Assembly (NCBI GenBank): GCA_035361075.1
Contig: DAOSBX010000025.1
Coordinates: forward strand, 1-6,019
Direction of reading: 5' to 3'
Source: Candidatus Hydrogenedens sp.
GTDB lineage: Bacteria > Hydrogenedentota > Hydrogenedentia > Hydrogenedentales > Hydrogenedentaceae
DNA length: 6,019 nucleotides
Shown here: positions 1 through 6,019 of the stretch, piece after piece
How positions within the stretch are numbered: position 1 is the first letter of the stretch
Layout: each line of letters begins with the position of its first letter
Notes under the pieces: generated by a model
What the model saw: only the letters and a program-made list of their open reading frames with translations
What the model was told of the DNA's origin: nothing
Databases searched by the model: none
Translations under genes and position numbers: made by a program

Positions 1-2017
1 ATGGTGCACCAGTACCGCCGGCACTTCCTCCTGCTCCGCCAGCACCACCATTACCGCCCGCTCCACCATTACCACCAACACCACCTCCTGCTCTACCCGC
101 AACATCGCCAGATACGCTTACAGGGGAATTCCATGTTATATCTCTTGTTCCTGCTATTACCAATGGATTCGTGCCAAAAACAGTAATAGTTACTCCGCTC
201 GGCACATTAATTGAGCGGAAGTTGAACTTTCCAACTTTGTTACCACCACCTATGTCTAATAATTGTCCTTGTATCTGTGCGGATGAGTTAACCTGATAAT
301 AGGGCTGTAAAATATTCGTCCCAGTATAGAAGATAAGCGTATCTCCGGAATTGACTGATAAGTCACCAAGTATGCCACTACTGGAATATATATCTGTGGA
401 AGTGAATGGTGGAAGTTTAAAGTAGTAGTTAGGATAAGTATAATCCTGATTTGAGTTACCAGCAATATCTGTGCAGGCACTATTTGGAATAGTAACCGTG
501 ACAAATATATCTGAACTTCGTGCTACTGTAATACCGAAATTATATGTCGTTCCACTCCCTGAGAAGTTCGTGACCTGAGCAGTACCCGAACCTGCTACAG
601 TCAATTGAATATCGCCTGCGTTAAATCCTATGACTGGTTCGTTGAATGTTGCTGTGAATGTAGCGTAAGTAGTTTCATTCGGTTGAGGCGTATCCGCAGT
701 AATGAGGACTGTCGGCGAGGTAATATCAATTGTGTAGTATTCGCCCGCATTGTAATTCGCATTGCCTGCACCGAAATTCTGCCCGAGTGCATTCCCAAGC
801 ACGCGCCAGTTTGTGTCGTAAATTGTATCGCGGTCAATCAAATCTATACTGATATCGCCCTGTCCTGTTCCACGATTTATAGTTACGGTTCGAGAATTAC
901 CGGAACCCGTCACGGATACAACTGAAGCACCTGAAAATCCGGTCCCGTCAATGACAAAGTCATCTACTGTGACATTTACTACATCCTCTGTGAATGTAAC
1001 GATAAACTCTAAAGTCTGTGCATTAGTAGGATTTGGAGAAGATGGATTGCGAGTTATCGATGCCACAAAAGGTGGAGTCGTGTCAATCAACCAGCTGGCG
1101 AAAAACTGATACAATGTGTGCCCGCAAAGGTCTCGATAGCCAGTTGTATTCAAATGTATTGGGTCATCTCCATTACTTGCAAGCCCTGCACGGGCAGTTG
1201 GGTACTCAATAAAGCCACCGGGGTATGGGATGTAATTCGGCGGGTCACCAGGAATAGGGCTTATATTACTCGCAAATGCTGGGCGATACACCGGTCCCTT
1301 ATCCCAAAATCCTGGATGACCATGTCTGTATTGTTGTAAACCGAAATTATGGATATATGCAACACGGTTGCGCGTGCTTGCGATATTTCGCTTGCGCCAG
1401 CCTAATTCTACAAAGGCAGAATTTAACTCGCTGGGCGAGGGGTTATTTAAGTTAGCCTGCATTAAAATCGCTGACTGATTCCCTGCCAGTGCTAATTCCC
1501 AGATATTGACGAAATCGTAGTCAACAAAACCTACTTTAATATCCGGGCGAAGCGAAAGGATATAATCCACAACAGTTGCTAAATCCTGCTCTATCTCGTC
1601 AAAGACATCGTTGTTCGGTCCAGGTTGTGGTTGCATCCCATTTTTCCATTTCCAGAGCAAATCGTTACCCCCTAAACTGAGATGGACGATATCTATTGAG
1701 GGATTGTTCATAATGGCGTTGTATAGTGAATATGTTCGGACGGGATTATTATTATCTCGTGGATTAGGCCAATCATCTGCAAAATGCTCAGCCATTGTTC
1801 CGCCGATAGCCACTTTGTCACCACGGACTTCCCAATCACCTAATCCGTAATAATTCAGAACATAAGGCCAGATATTATCATTCCAGACTATCTCTGCCCA
1901 GCTATCACCCACAATCAAGATACGTGGAGTCCCTGCCTCTGAAACAAAGGCTATCAAAAGGAGATATAAACACATAAAGACAGTTAACCATAAATTGGTC
2001 TTTCTAACAATCATCAT
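1..2017 (-). CDS. Secreted multidomain SGNH (GDSL-like) hydrolase with Ig-like domains and Gly-rich region; 3' end outside the window
   Basis: The minus-strand frame is open for 672 codons from ATG 2017 to the left edge, with no stop. A second ATG follows immediately; both lie behind a strong ribosome binding site. Residues 1-28 are a Sec signal peptide (Arg5-Lys6, hydrophobic core 9-25, probable cleavage after SEA). An SGNH hydrolase domain covers about 30-310. Block I is GDSW with Ser39, block II is GGT at 72-74, block III is GGND at 116-119, and block V is DPIH with Asp285 and His288, so the catalytic set is complete. SGNH enzymes are usually esterases, lipases or carbohydrate deacetylases; the substrate cannot be read here. 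Two bacterial Ig-like domains follow (about 312-432 and 433-535, the second with a DIAGN motif at 517-521). Next come a beta-rich stretch (536-640) and a Gly-rich repeat (641 onward). The SGNH call is firm; the total length, C-terminus and anchoring mode are unknown. Confidence 0.9.
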   Translation of the reverse strand, partial: MMIVRKTNLWLTVFMCLYLLLIAFVSEAGTPRILIVGDSWAEIVWNDNIWPYVLNYYGLGDWEVRGDKVAIGGTMAEHFADDWPNPRDNNNPVRTYSLYNAIMNNPSIDIVHLSLGGNDLLWKWKNGMQPQPGPNNDVFDEIEQDLATVVDYILSLRPDIKVGFVDYDFVNIWELALAGNQSAILMQANLNNPSPSELNSAFVELGWRKRNIASTRNRVAYIHNFGLQQYRHGHPGFWDKGPVYRPAFASNISPIPGDPPNYIPYPGGFIEYPTARAGLASNGDDPIHLNTTGYRDLCGHTLYQFFASWLIDTTPPFVASITRNPSSPNPTNAQTLEFIVTFTEDVVNVTVDDFVIDGTGFSGASVVSVTGSGNSRTVTINRGTGQGDISIDLIDRDTIYDTNWRVLGNALGQNFGAGNANYNAGEYYTIDITSPTVLITADTPQPNETTYATFTATFNEPVIGFNAGDIQLTVAGSGTAQVTNFSGSGTTYNFGITVARSSDIFVTVTIPNSACTDIAGNSNQDYTYPNYYFKLPPFTSTDIYSSSGILGDLSVNSGDTLIFYTGTNILQPYYQVNSSAQIQGQLLDIGGGNKVGKFNFRSINVPSGVTITVFGTNPLVIAGTRDITWNSPVSVSGDVAGRAGGGVGGNGGAGGNGGAGGAGGSAGGTGAP
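2..97 (-). repeat. Gly-rich (GGxGG) coding repeat at the window edge
   Basis: Residues 641-672 of the SGNH protein are mostly Gly with Ala, Asn, Ser and Val, in a GGNGGAGG-like pattern. The DNA shows this as imperfect tandem copies such as CCACCATTACC on the plus strand. Similar Gly-rich runs directly after a beta-rich stretch occur in very large secreted bacterial proteins. The repeat clearly continues past the left edge. Near-identical repeat units like these also tend to vary in copy number and to disturb assembly. Confidence 0.75.
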
Positions 2018-2020
2018 TTC

Positions 2021-2030
2021 TTCCTCCTTA
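2021..2030 (-). promoter_or_regulatory. Strong Shine-Dalgarno site for the SGNH gene
   Basis: On the minus strand this reads TAAGGAGGAA, close to the full anti-SD complement. The GGAGG core ends 5 bases before ATG 2017 and 8 bases before ATG 2014. It fixes the start of the long edge-crossing gene, although either of the two adjacent ATGs could be used. It is much stronger than the sites before rsmG and the S41 gene. Confidence 0.85.
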
Positions 2031-2058
2031 TAGTTATAAGAACATTTAACATGTTTAT

Positions 2059-2087
2059 ATTATATAAAACTTTAGTTATAATTTAAA
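2059..2087 (-). promoter_or_regulatory. Candidate sigma-70-type promoter for the SGNH gene
   Basis: On the minus strand a TTTAAA element (2082-2087, four of six matches to the -35 consensus) stands 17 bases from a perfect TATAAT (2059-2064). Transcription would begin near 2052, giving a leader of about 35 bases ending in the strong ribosome binding site. The -10 box lies inside a perfect inverted repeat, TTTATAT-T-ATATAAA, at 2054-2068. The region is very AT-rich, so chance matches are likely. Confidence 0.45.
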
Positions 2088-2299
2088 AATTGTTCGGAAC
2101 TATATAATGTATATATCTACATAAAAAACAGCTATAAAAGTTGAGATATTTCTAAATTATTTTCAGTATCCAGTCGTAAATCATTTCAGTCCGTAATAAG
2201 GATATTAGATATAGAAAGTGTAATAACCCTGCAAAATATACTTCACCTGTGTGTAATGTAGGCTCAATACGAGATGGTATTAATTAGATATTACAGCCG

Positions 2300-3802
2300 T
2301 TATTTTTTAGTTAATTGGTCAAGATGTTGTATTGCATATTCAAGAACAACGTCTTTTTTATTGGTGCCAAGCTGTTTTAATGTATCGGTGGTTATAGGAA
2401 CTTTTACAGATGGCACAATACCCCCTACCCCCTGTGCATTTGCCTCTATTTGTATTTGCCCTTCTTTATTCAGAGACCGTGCTACAGGGTAGGACAATGT
2501 AATTCCGTTAGGCATGCGAACATCTCCACCGGGAACACCCATTGCGCCTCGTGTTGTGCACATACCAATTATGTATACGTTTTTCTGCCTACTTAACACA
2601 GAGGCAAAGCCTTCAGCACAACCCGCCGTGCCATAATCAACTAAAACTACAACTGGTCCACGATAATGAAGTGGCAACGGCTTTATCATAATACGGTCAC
2701 CAGGGCTAATTTTAAATGACTTGTCCTTCTTGCTATAGAAAGCGAGGTCGTGAAAGAACGTTTCCTCTTCGACAAAATAGCCTGCAAATTTAGGTATAAG
2801 TTCGGGGTCTCCGCCTGTGTTCCCACGCAAATCAATAATAAGCCCTGGAACACTGTCTCGGATAAATTCGCTAAGTGCTTTCTGGAATGCTTGTGCCGGA
2901 AATGGTGTGCCAACACTCGGAGAAAAGAAGAGGATGCGAAAGTAACCATACCCTTCCGAAAGTTTCTTTTTCTGAATCGGGCTATCCATCATACCTACAC
3001 TCACTTTGTCCCAAACGGGCATCTTTAATGTTGCATAATCATCTTTTTCAGCAGTCATCATTATCGTAAGCGGTTGTGGGTTATCCGGGTTTAAAAAGGT
3101 TATCTCCGCCTGCTTGCCTATAGGTGCTCTTCCTAACAATTTACATTTTTCCCATATTTTTCCGTCATTGGTTGCCGGCGGTGTATCTGCCCATAATATT
3201 GATGTACCTTCGACAGCCTGCTCTATTGGTTGTTTATTCCACTGGACAATTTCTGCACCTACCTGCATCCCTGATTTCTCTGCTGAACTACCAGGGTTTA
3301 CATAGTAAACAATATAATGCCCATCATCAGTTCGGGTCATCGCAAACCCATAACCACCACCGATAGCGGTCTCTTTAACTTTTTCATCCGTTTCGATACG
3401 TACATTTGCATCGGGAATTGAATACATAAATTCACGTAGAGCTAAATAGAACGCATCTCTGTCTTTTTTATCTTTCGCCTGTTCCACTTTCTCTGCATAG
3501 GTCTTTCTTAACTGTTCCCATTGGATTGCTTTCCATTCTGTATAAGGGTATTCTCTTTCTATTTGGTCACAGAGTCGGCGGAATGACTTCTTCCACGTTA
3601 ACAATCGATAATCGCCTTCACCACTCATTAGCAATGGGATTTTTGGCAATGGAATAGGCAATTCAGGGAGTGGAACCGCCACCATTGGCACTTCCAGTTT
3701 TGTTAAAGGTATTTTTGCACGGGTGCAACCACTTTCAGTTCCAAGGAAAACAAGAACGAAAATTAAAAATGTCAGGCAGACAGGCTTAAAGATACGTTTC
3801 AT
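2300..3802 (-). CDS. Exported S41/tricorn-like protease homologue with PDZ domain, probably catalytically inactive
   Basis: The protein has 500 residues. Residues 1-25 form a signal peptide; Cys26 could be lipidated, but the preceding ESG is a poor lipobox. A Pro-rich linker (38-57) leads to a helical domain (about 65-135) like the N-terminal part of tricorn-type S41 proteins. A PDZ domain follows at about 147-250. The S41 core has the hallmark DLRGNTGG at 324-331 and a beta strand ending in DYGTAGCAEGFAS (389-401). Active members have Ser where this protein has Gly394, three residues before the conserved Glu397. Asn133 stands where tricorn-like members have His in a DGHV motif. The Lys of the Ser-Lys branch, expected near 419, is Gly. 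The usual PD near the C-terminus is PS (464-465). The frame is intact, so this is probably a retained pseudoprotease that binds peptides or acts as a scaffold. Cys395 as an alternative nucleophile is possible but lacks an obvious partner. The gene has only a weak ribosome binding site. Confidence 0.88.
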   Translation of the reverse strand: MKRIFKPVCLTFLIFVLVFLGTESGCTRAKIPLTKLEVPMVAVPLPELPIPLPKIPLLMSGEGDYRLLTWKKSFRRLCDQIEREYPYTEWKAIQWEQLRKTYAEKVEQAKDKKDRDAFYLALREFMYSIPDANVRIETDEKVKETAIGGGYGFAMTRTDDGHYIVYYVNPGSSAEKSGMQVGAEIVQWNKQPIEQAVEGTSILWADTPPATNDGKIWEKCKLLGRAPIGKQAEITFLNPDNPQPLTIMMTAEKDDYATLKMPVWDKVSVGMMDSPIQKKKLSEGYGYFRILFFSPSVGTPFPAQAFQKALSEFIRDSVPGLIIDLRGNTGGDPELIPKFAGYFVEEETFFHDLAFYSKKDKSFKISPGDRIMIKPLPLHYRGPVVVLVDYGTAGCAEGFASVLSRQKNVYIIGMCTTRGAMGVPGGDVRMPNGITLSYPVARSLNKEGQIQIEANAQGVGGIVPSVKVPITTDTLKQLGTNKKDVVLEYAIQHLDQLTKK

Positions 3803-3882
3803 ATTTCAAAACCCAACTTTTTTGTGAGGTGTTAAATTTGTATATTTATTTTATATTATTTTTACCCGATTAAGTTTCATTA

Positions 3883-3911
3883 ATTTTAATTTATTTTAGA
3901 CATCCAATCAA
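3883..3911 (-). promoter_or_regulatory. Possible promoter for the S41 gene
   Basis: On the minus strand TTGATT (3906-3911) and TAAAAT (3883-3888) are separated by 17 bases. These match four of six and five of six consensus positions. The element lies about 80 bases upstream of the S41 start codon, in the expected orientation. Such matches arise easily by chance in DNA this AT-rich. Confidence 0.3.
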
Positions 3912-3941
3912 ATCTTCTATATTATGTTACAACATGACAAT

Positions 3942-3977
3942 AAAAAATTGGAGAGTTGGGACAATATAAGTTCCCAA
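3942..3977 (-). terminator. Weak candidate terminator after rsmG
   Basis: Sixteen bases beyond the rsmG stop, TTGGGA (3956-3961) and TCCCAA (3972-3977) can form a 6-bp stem with a 10-base loop. On the minus strand a run of six T follows (3947-3942), but only after an 8-base gap. An intrinsic terminator normally has the T-run directly after the stem, so this may be inefficient or not a terminator at all. Confidence 0.25.
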
Positions 3978-3992
3978 TAGATGTAGCGGTTT

Positions 3993-4655
3993 TTAGGGTT
4001 TGCGGTGAATAATAGTTAGATTGCCACGACGTAGATTATGTTGTGAGAACTCATCTTGAATGATTGTTTTCACAAATTGTCCGCTGTGGAATAGGCCTAA
4101 CACCTTTGGGGATTGGCACAAGTAGTATGTATCTTCTGACAACCAATGGGACAAAAATTTTGCTAACCGCTCTGGATGTTCCACACCCTTTGACGTGACA
4201 ATTCTTATTTGTTTTTCAATCGATGCCAATTCTTTTACACATGCTGGAAATTCATTACAAATAACCTTTGTATTGTTCAACTGAAATTTAGAGATGAGCA
4301 TTTGTAAAAAACCAACTTTTCTTATTTTCCTTTCGACGAGGATAGCTTTGATTTGCTTGGATATAAGTAAGATAGGTATCGCTGGAAATCCGCTACCTGT
4401 GCCGATGTCTAACCAAAATCCCTCTCCATCTATCAACTTCGGAAGTATATACGGTACCAAACTTAAACTATCTTCTATATGATGTATACATTTCTCACTC
4501 AGGTCTGTTTTAGACACCAGACCCACCACATCATTCCACTGTTCGAGCAGGTCAAGAAATGTTTTTATATCTTCCTGCCACGTCTGCCAATTTATAGGAT
4601 ATTGAGATAATAATGTTGAGTAAATTTGAATATTCACAATTGCACTTTTACACAT
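3993..4655 (-). CDS. rsmG: 16S rRNA (guanine-N7) methyltransferase RsmG (GidB)
   Basis: RsmG uses S-adenosylmethionine to methylate N7 of G527 (E. coli numbering) in 16S rRNA, in the cytoplasm; its loss is known to give low-level streptomycin resistance. The family is recognised from the QWN motif (39-41), the HHIEDSLSL segment (58-66) and the SAM-binding loop LDIGTGSGFPAIP (82-94). The downstream ERKIRKVGFLQ (109-119) matches the usual motif where KR-FL is conserved. VTSKGV (153-158) takes the place of the more common SRA motif. The 220-residue length fits the family (E. coli about 207). I chose ATG 4655; TTG 4658, directly upstream, would add one residue. No Shine-Dalgarno sequence is visible at the normal distance, so the start is less certain than the identity. 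The usual neighbours mnmG and parA/parB are absent from this window. Confidence 0.93.
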   Translation of the reverse strand: MCKSAIVNIQIYSTLLSQYPINWQTWQEDIKTFLDLLEQWNDVVGLVSKTDLSEKCIHHIEDSLSLVPYILPKLIDGEGFWLDIGTGSGFPAIPILLISKQIKAILVERKIRKVGFLQMLISKFQLNNTKVICNEFPACVKELASIEKQIRIVTSKGVEHPERLAKFLSHWLSEDTYYLCQSPKVLGLFHSGQFVKTIIQDEFSQHNLRRGNLTIIHRKP

Positions 4656-4733
4656 CAAAATTTGCTAATGGTTTGCTCTCTATTTTAACATAAAAATGAT
4701 TATTTTAGTACTTACAAAACGAAAGGGATATAT
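4656..4733. promoter_or_regulatory. Divergent intergenic region between rsmG and the Gfo/Idh gene
   Basis: This 78-base AT-rich spacer separates two divergently transcribed genes, so promoters for both should lie here or overlap the gene ends. I see only weak matches on the plus strand (TTGCTC at 4673-4678 and AATGAT at 4695-4700) and no confident pair on the minus strand. The plus-strand gene has a clear ribosome binding site, AAAGGGA at 4722-4728, 5 bases before its ATG. Confidence 0.4.
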
Positions 4734-5933
4734 ATGAACTTATTATTTTCACGTCGAACACTATTGAAAGGAACTATCATGGGAATGGGAATGTTCGCTA
4801 CTGGCTCTGCCTTTTCGGCACAGGATAATAAAGTCATAAAGGGTTTTGATGAGACAAATAGCAATACAGACACCACCCGTAAATGGGAACCTGTTTCTGA
4901 CCGTAAAATTAAGGTTGGTATTGCTGGCTATGGTGTCTGCAAATTTGGGTCTGCTTTCGATTTTCAAAACCATCCTAACGTTGAGATAGTTGCAGTCACA
5001 GACTTAATTCCAGAACGATGCGAAGGTCTTGCGAAGGAATGTCGCTGTTCAACCACATATCCATCACTGGAAGAAATGGTAAAAGATAAAAATATAGAGG
5101 CGGTTTTTGTCGCAACAGACGCACCAAGTCATGCAAAGCATGCCATCTTATCACTGAAACATGGGAAGCATGTGGCAAGTGCTGTTCCCGCAGTATTCGG
5201 CTCGTTAGAAGATGCTCATGAGTTATATGAAACAGTAAAGTCAACAGGATTAAATTACATGCTTATGGAGACCAGTGCCTATCGGAACGATTGTTATGCC
5301 ATGCGAACCCTATATCAAGCGGGAGCCCTTGGGGAACTGGTCTACTGCGAAGGGGAGTACTACCATTATTTAGACCCACCTATCGATTCGTATAAAGGCT
5401 GGCGTATCGGCTTGCCTCCACAATGGTATCCTACGCATTCCAATGCCTATTACATTTGTGTTAGTGGCGGTTATTTTACGGAAGTGTCTTGCCTCGGTAT
5501 GCCAAGCATTATACCCATGCTAAAAAAGGAGAATAATGTATATCAAAACCCATTCGGCTCAGAAATAGCCCTATTCCGCACTAAGGAAGGTGGTATGGCT
5601 CGGATGGCTGTCAGCTGGGACACACCAGGCTTCGAAGGAGAAGTAGGTCGTGTTCGTGGACAGAAAGGGTGCGTTACAGGTACAGAGTATCAAGGGATTA
5701 CAGACATATCAAAGATTAATATTCAGAAACCACCATTACCACCGTCGGTAAACGCAGGAGGACATGGCGGTTCTCATGGCTACCTAACAGAAGAATTTAT
5801 CCGTTCCATTCTTGAAAATCGAAAGCCTTACCTTGATATTGCTATGGCACTCAATATCACCGTATCTGGTATCGTGGCTCACCAGTCCGCACTTAAAGAC
5901 GGCGAATTAATGAAAATCCCCGTATTTCAATAA
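4734..5933 (+). CDS. Tat-exported Gfo/Idh-family protein resembling GH109 NAD-dependent glycosidases
   Basis: The protein has 399 residues. Residues 1-29 form a twin-arginine signal (SRRTLLKG at 6-13, a Gly/Met-rich core, AFSA before cleavage), so it is folded with cofactor and then exported. A NAD(P)-binding Rossmann domain follows from about 58. Its nucleotide loop is GIAGYGVCKFG (62-72), and VAVTD (86-90) ends the second strand. The C-terminal Gfo/Idh domain covers about 180-399. Typical dehydrogenases have EKP after the GKHV strand; here it is AVP (150-152). The VPA, MET-SAY (178-183), EGEYYHYLDP (206-215), YPTH (232-235) and HGGSHGYL (344-351) segments resemble the GH109 branch, whose members cleave glycosides through a transient NAD-linked oxidation. 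A glycosidase or sugar oxidoreductase role is therefore inferred, with substrate unknown. The Tat motif and a well-spaced ribosome binding site support this start over the Met codons at 16, 18 and 20. Confidence 0.88.
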   Translation: MNLLFSRRTLLKGTIMGMGMFATGSAFSAQDNKVIKGFDETNSNTDTTRKWEPVSDRKIKVGIAGYGVCKFGSAFDFQNHPNVEIVAVTDLIPERCEGLAKECRCSTTYPSLEEMVKDKNIEAVFVATDAPSHAKHAILSLKHGKHVASAVPAVFGSLEDAHELYETVKSTGLNYMLMETSAYRNDCYAMRTLYQAGALGELVYCEGEYYHYLDPPIDSYKGWRIGLPPQWYPTHSNAYYICVSGGYFTEVSCLGMPSIIPMLKKENNVYQNPFGSEIALFRTKEGGMARMAVSWDTPGFEGEVGRVRGQKGCVTGTEYQGITDISKINIQKPPLPPSVNAGGHGGSHGYLTEEFIRSILENRKPYLDIAMALNITVSGIVAHQSALKDGELMKIPVFQ

Positions 5934-6019
5934 ATATCCGATGCATTAACATTGAATATAAATAAGGTAATTATGGAATAACTATCTATTTTCGGTATTT
6001 TTTATGACATTTAAAAACC
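5934..6019. other. AT-rich region downstream of the Gfo/Idh gene
   Basis: These last 86 bases are AT-rich. AAGGTAATTATG near 5966-5977 looks like a ribosome binding site with a start codon, but a stop follows after one codon. No hairpin strong enough to be called a terminator is visible. A following gene, if any, starts beyond the window. Confidence 0.5.

Larger units (their letters stand above)
2018..2299. other. AT-rich intergenic region between the S41 and SGNH genes
   Basis: This is a 282-base spacer between the stop of the S41 gene and the start of the SGNH gene, both on the minus strand. The half nearest the SGNH gene holds its ribosome binding site and a candidate promoter. The rest shows no convincing gene, no RNA fold I can support, and no GC-rich hairpin followed by a T-run that would end the S41 transcript. 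The length of the gap suggests that the SGNH gene has its own promoter. Confidence 0.6.
3803..3992. other. AT-rich intergenic region between rsmG and the S41 gene
   Basis: This 190-base spacer lies between two minus-strand genes. It holds a weak hairpin that might end rsmG transcription and a possible promoter for the S41 gene, each annotated separately. A short inverted repeat, ATGTT-AC-AACAT (3924-3935), is also visible and has no assigned role. I see no small gene. No good Shine-Dalgarno sequence precedes the S41 ATG; the nearest G-run is GGG, about 10 bases upstream. Confidence 0.55.

Noticed and set aside
1..186. A plus-strand open frame encoding a His-rich peptide
   Set aside because: It is the antisense shadow of the Gly-rich part of the SGNH gene: Gly codons read in reverse give CAC/CAT-rich frames. 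It has no supported start or ribosome binding site.
605..925. A 106-codon plus-strand open frame rich in Cys
   Set aside because: It lies wholly opposite the Ig-like coding region, has no visible ribosome binding site and no recognisable family features.
2266..2281. AATAC-gagatg-GTATT inverted repeat beyond the S41 stop as a terminator
   Set aside because: The stem is only 5 bp and AT-rich, and no T-run follows on the minus strand.
2750..3028. Plus-strand open frames opposite the S41 gene
   Set aside because: They overlap the well-supported S41 core, including its conserved segments, and show no domain or translation signal.
2300..3802. Calling the S41 gene an active carboxyl-terminal processing protease (CtpA/Prc)
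   Set aside because: The Ser and Lys positions of that branch are both replaced, and the N-terminal domain looks tricorn-like rather than CtpA-like.
3924..3935. ATGTT-AC-AACAT inverted repeat as a regulator site
   Set aside because: It is short, lies in AT-rich DNA, is upstream of the candidate S41 promoter and has no second copy in the window.
5966..5982. A start codon with ribosome binding site after the Gfo/Idh gene
   Set aside because: The frame ends after ATG GAA with TAA, so it encodes nothing.

Overview
The window holds four protein genes and no RNA genes, mobile elements or CRISPR arrays. Three lie on the minus strand in the order rsmG, an S41-type protease homologue, then a large secreted SGNH hydrolase. 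The fourth, a Tat-exported Gfo/Idh-family protein, is transcribed divergently from rsmG on the plus strand. The DNA leans AT-rich, especially between genes. Large Ig-like/Gly-rich secreted proteins together with Tat-exported Gfo/Idh proteins are typical of uncultured Planctomycetota, Verrucomicrobiota, Lentisphaerota or Hydrogenedentota. That placement is an inference from gene content only.

Positions 1-2017 (minus) form one uninterrupted reading frame of 672 codons that leaves the window at its left edge, so it is easy to miss because no stop codon lies inside the window. It starts behind a near-perfect Shine-Dalgarno sequence. It encodes a Sec signal peptide, a complete SGNH catalytic domain, two bacterial Ig-like domains, a beta-rich stretch and the beginning of a Gly-rich repeat region. 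Positions 2018-2299 are an AT-rich leader with a plausible promoter.

Positions 2300-3802 (minus) encode a 500-residue exported S41/tricorn-like protein with a helical N-terminal domain, a PDZ domain and the S41 core. The positions where S41 enzymes carry the nucleophilic Ser and the catalytic His are Gly and Asn, so it is probably a pseudoprotease. Positions 3803-3992 are AT-rich spacer. Positions 3993-4655 (minus) encode RsmG, the 16S rRNA m7G methyltransferase and the only clear housekeeping gene.

Positions 4734-5933 (plus) encode a Gfo/Idh protein with a Tat signal. It lacks the usual Glu-Lys-Pro catalytic motif and resembles the NAD-dependent GH109 glycosidase branch. Three of the four products are exported. 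The SGNH and Gfo/Idh proteins could both act on extracellular or periplasmic glycans or their ester substituents, but no shared pathway is demonstrated. I see no clear defence, mobile or wholly new multi-gene system. The most unusual points are the inactive-looking S41 protein, the GH109-like active site of the Gfo/Idh protein, and the multidomain SGNH protein that continues beyond the edge.
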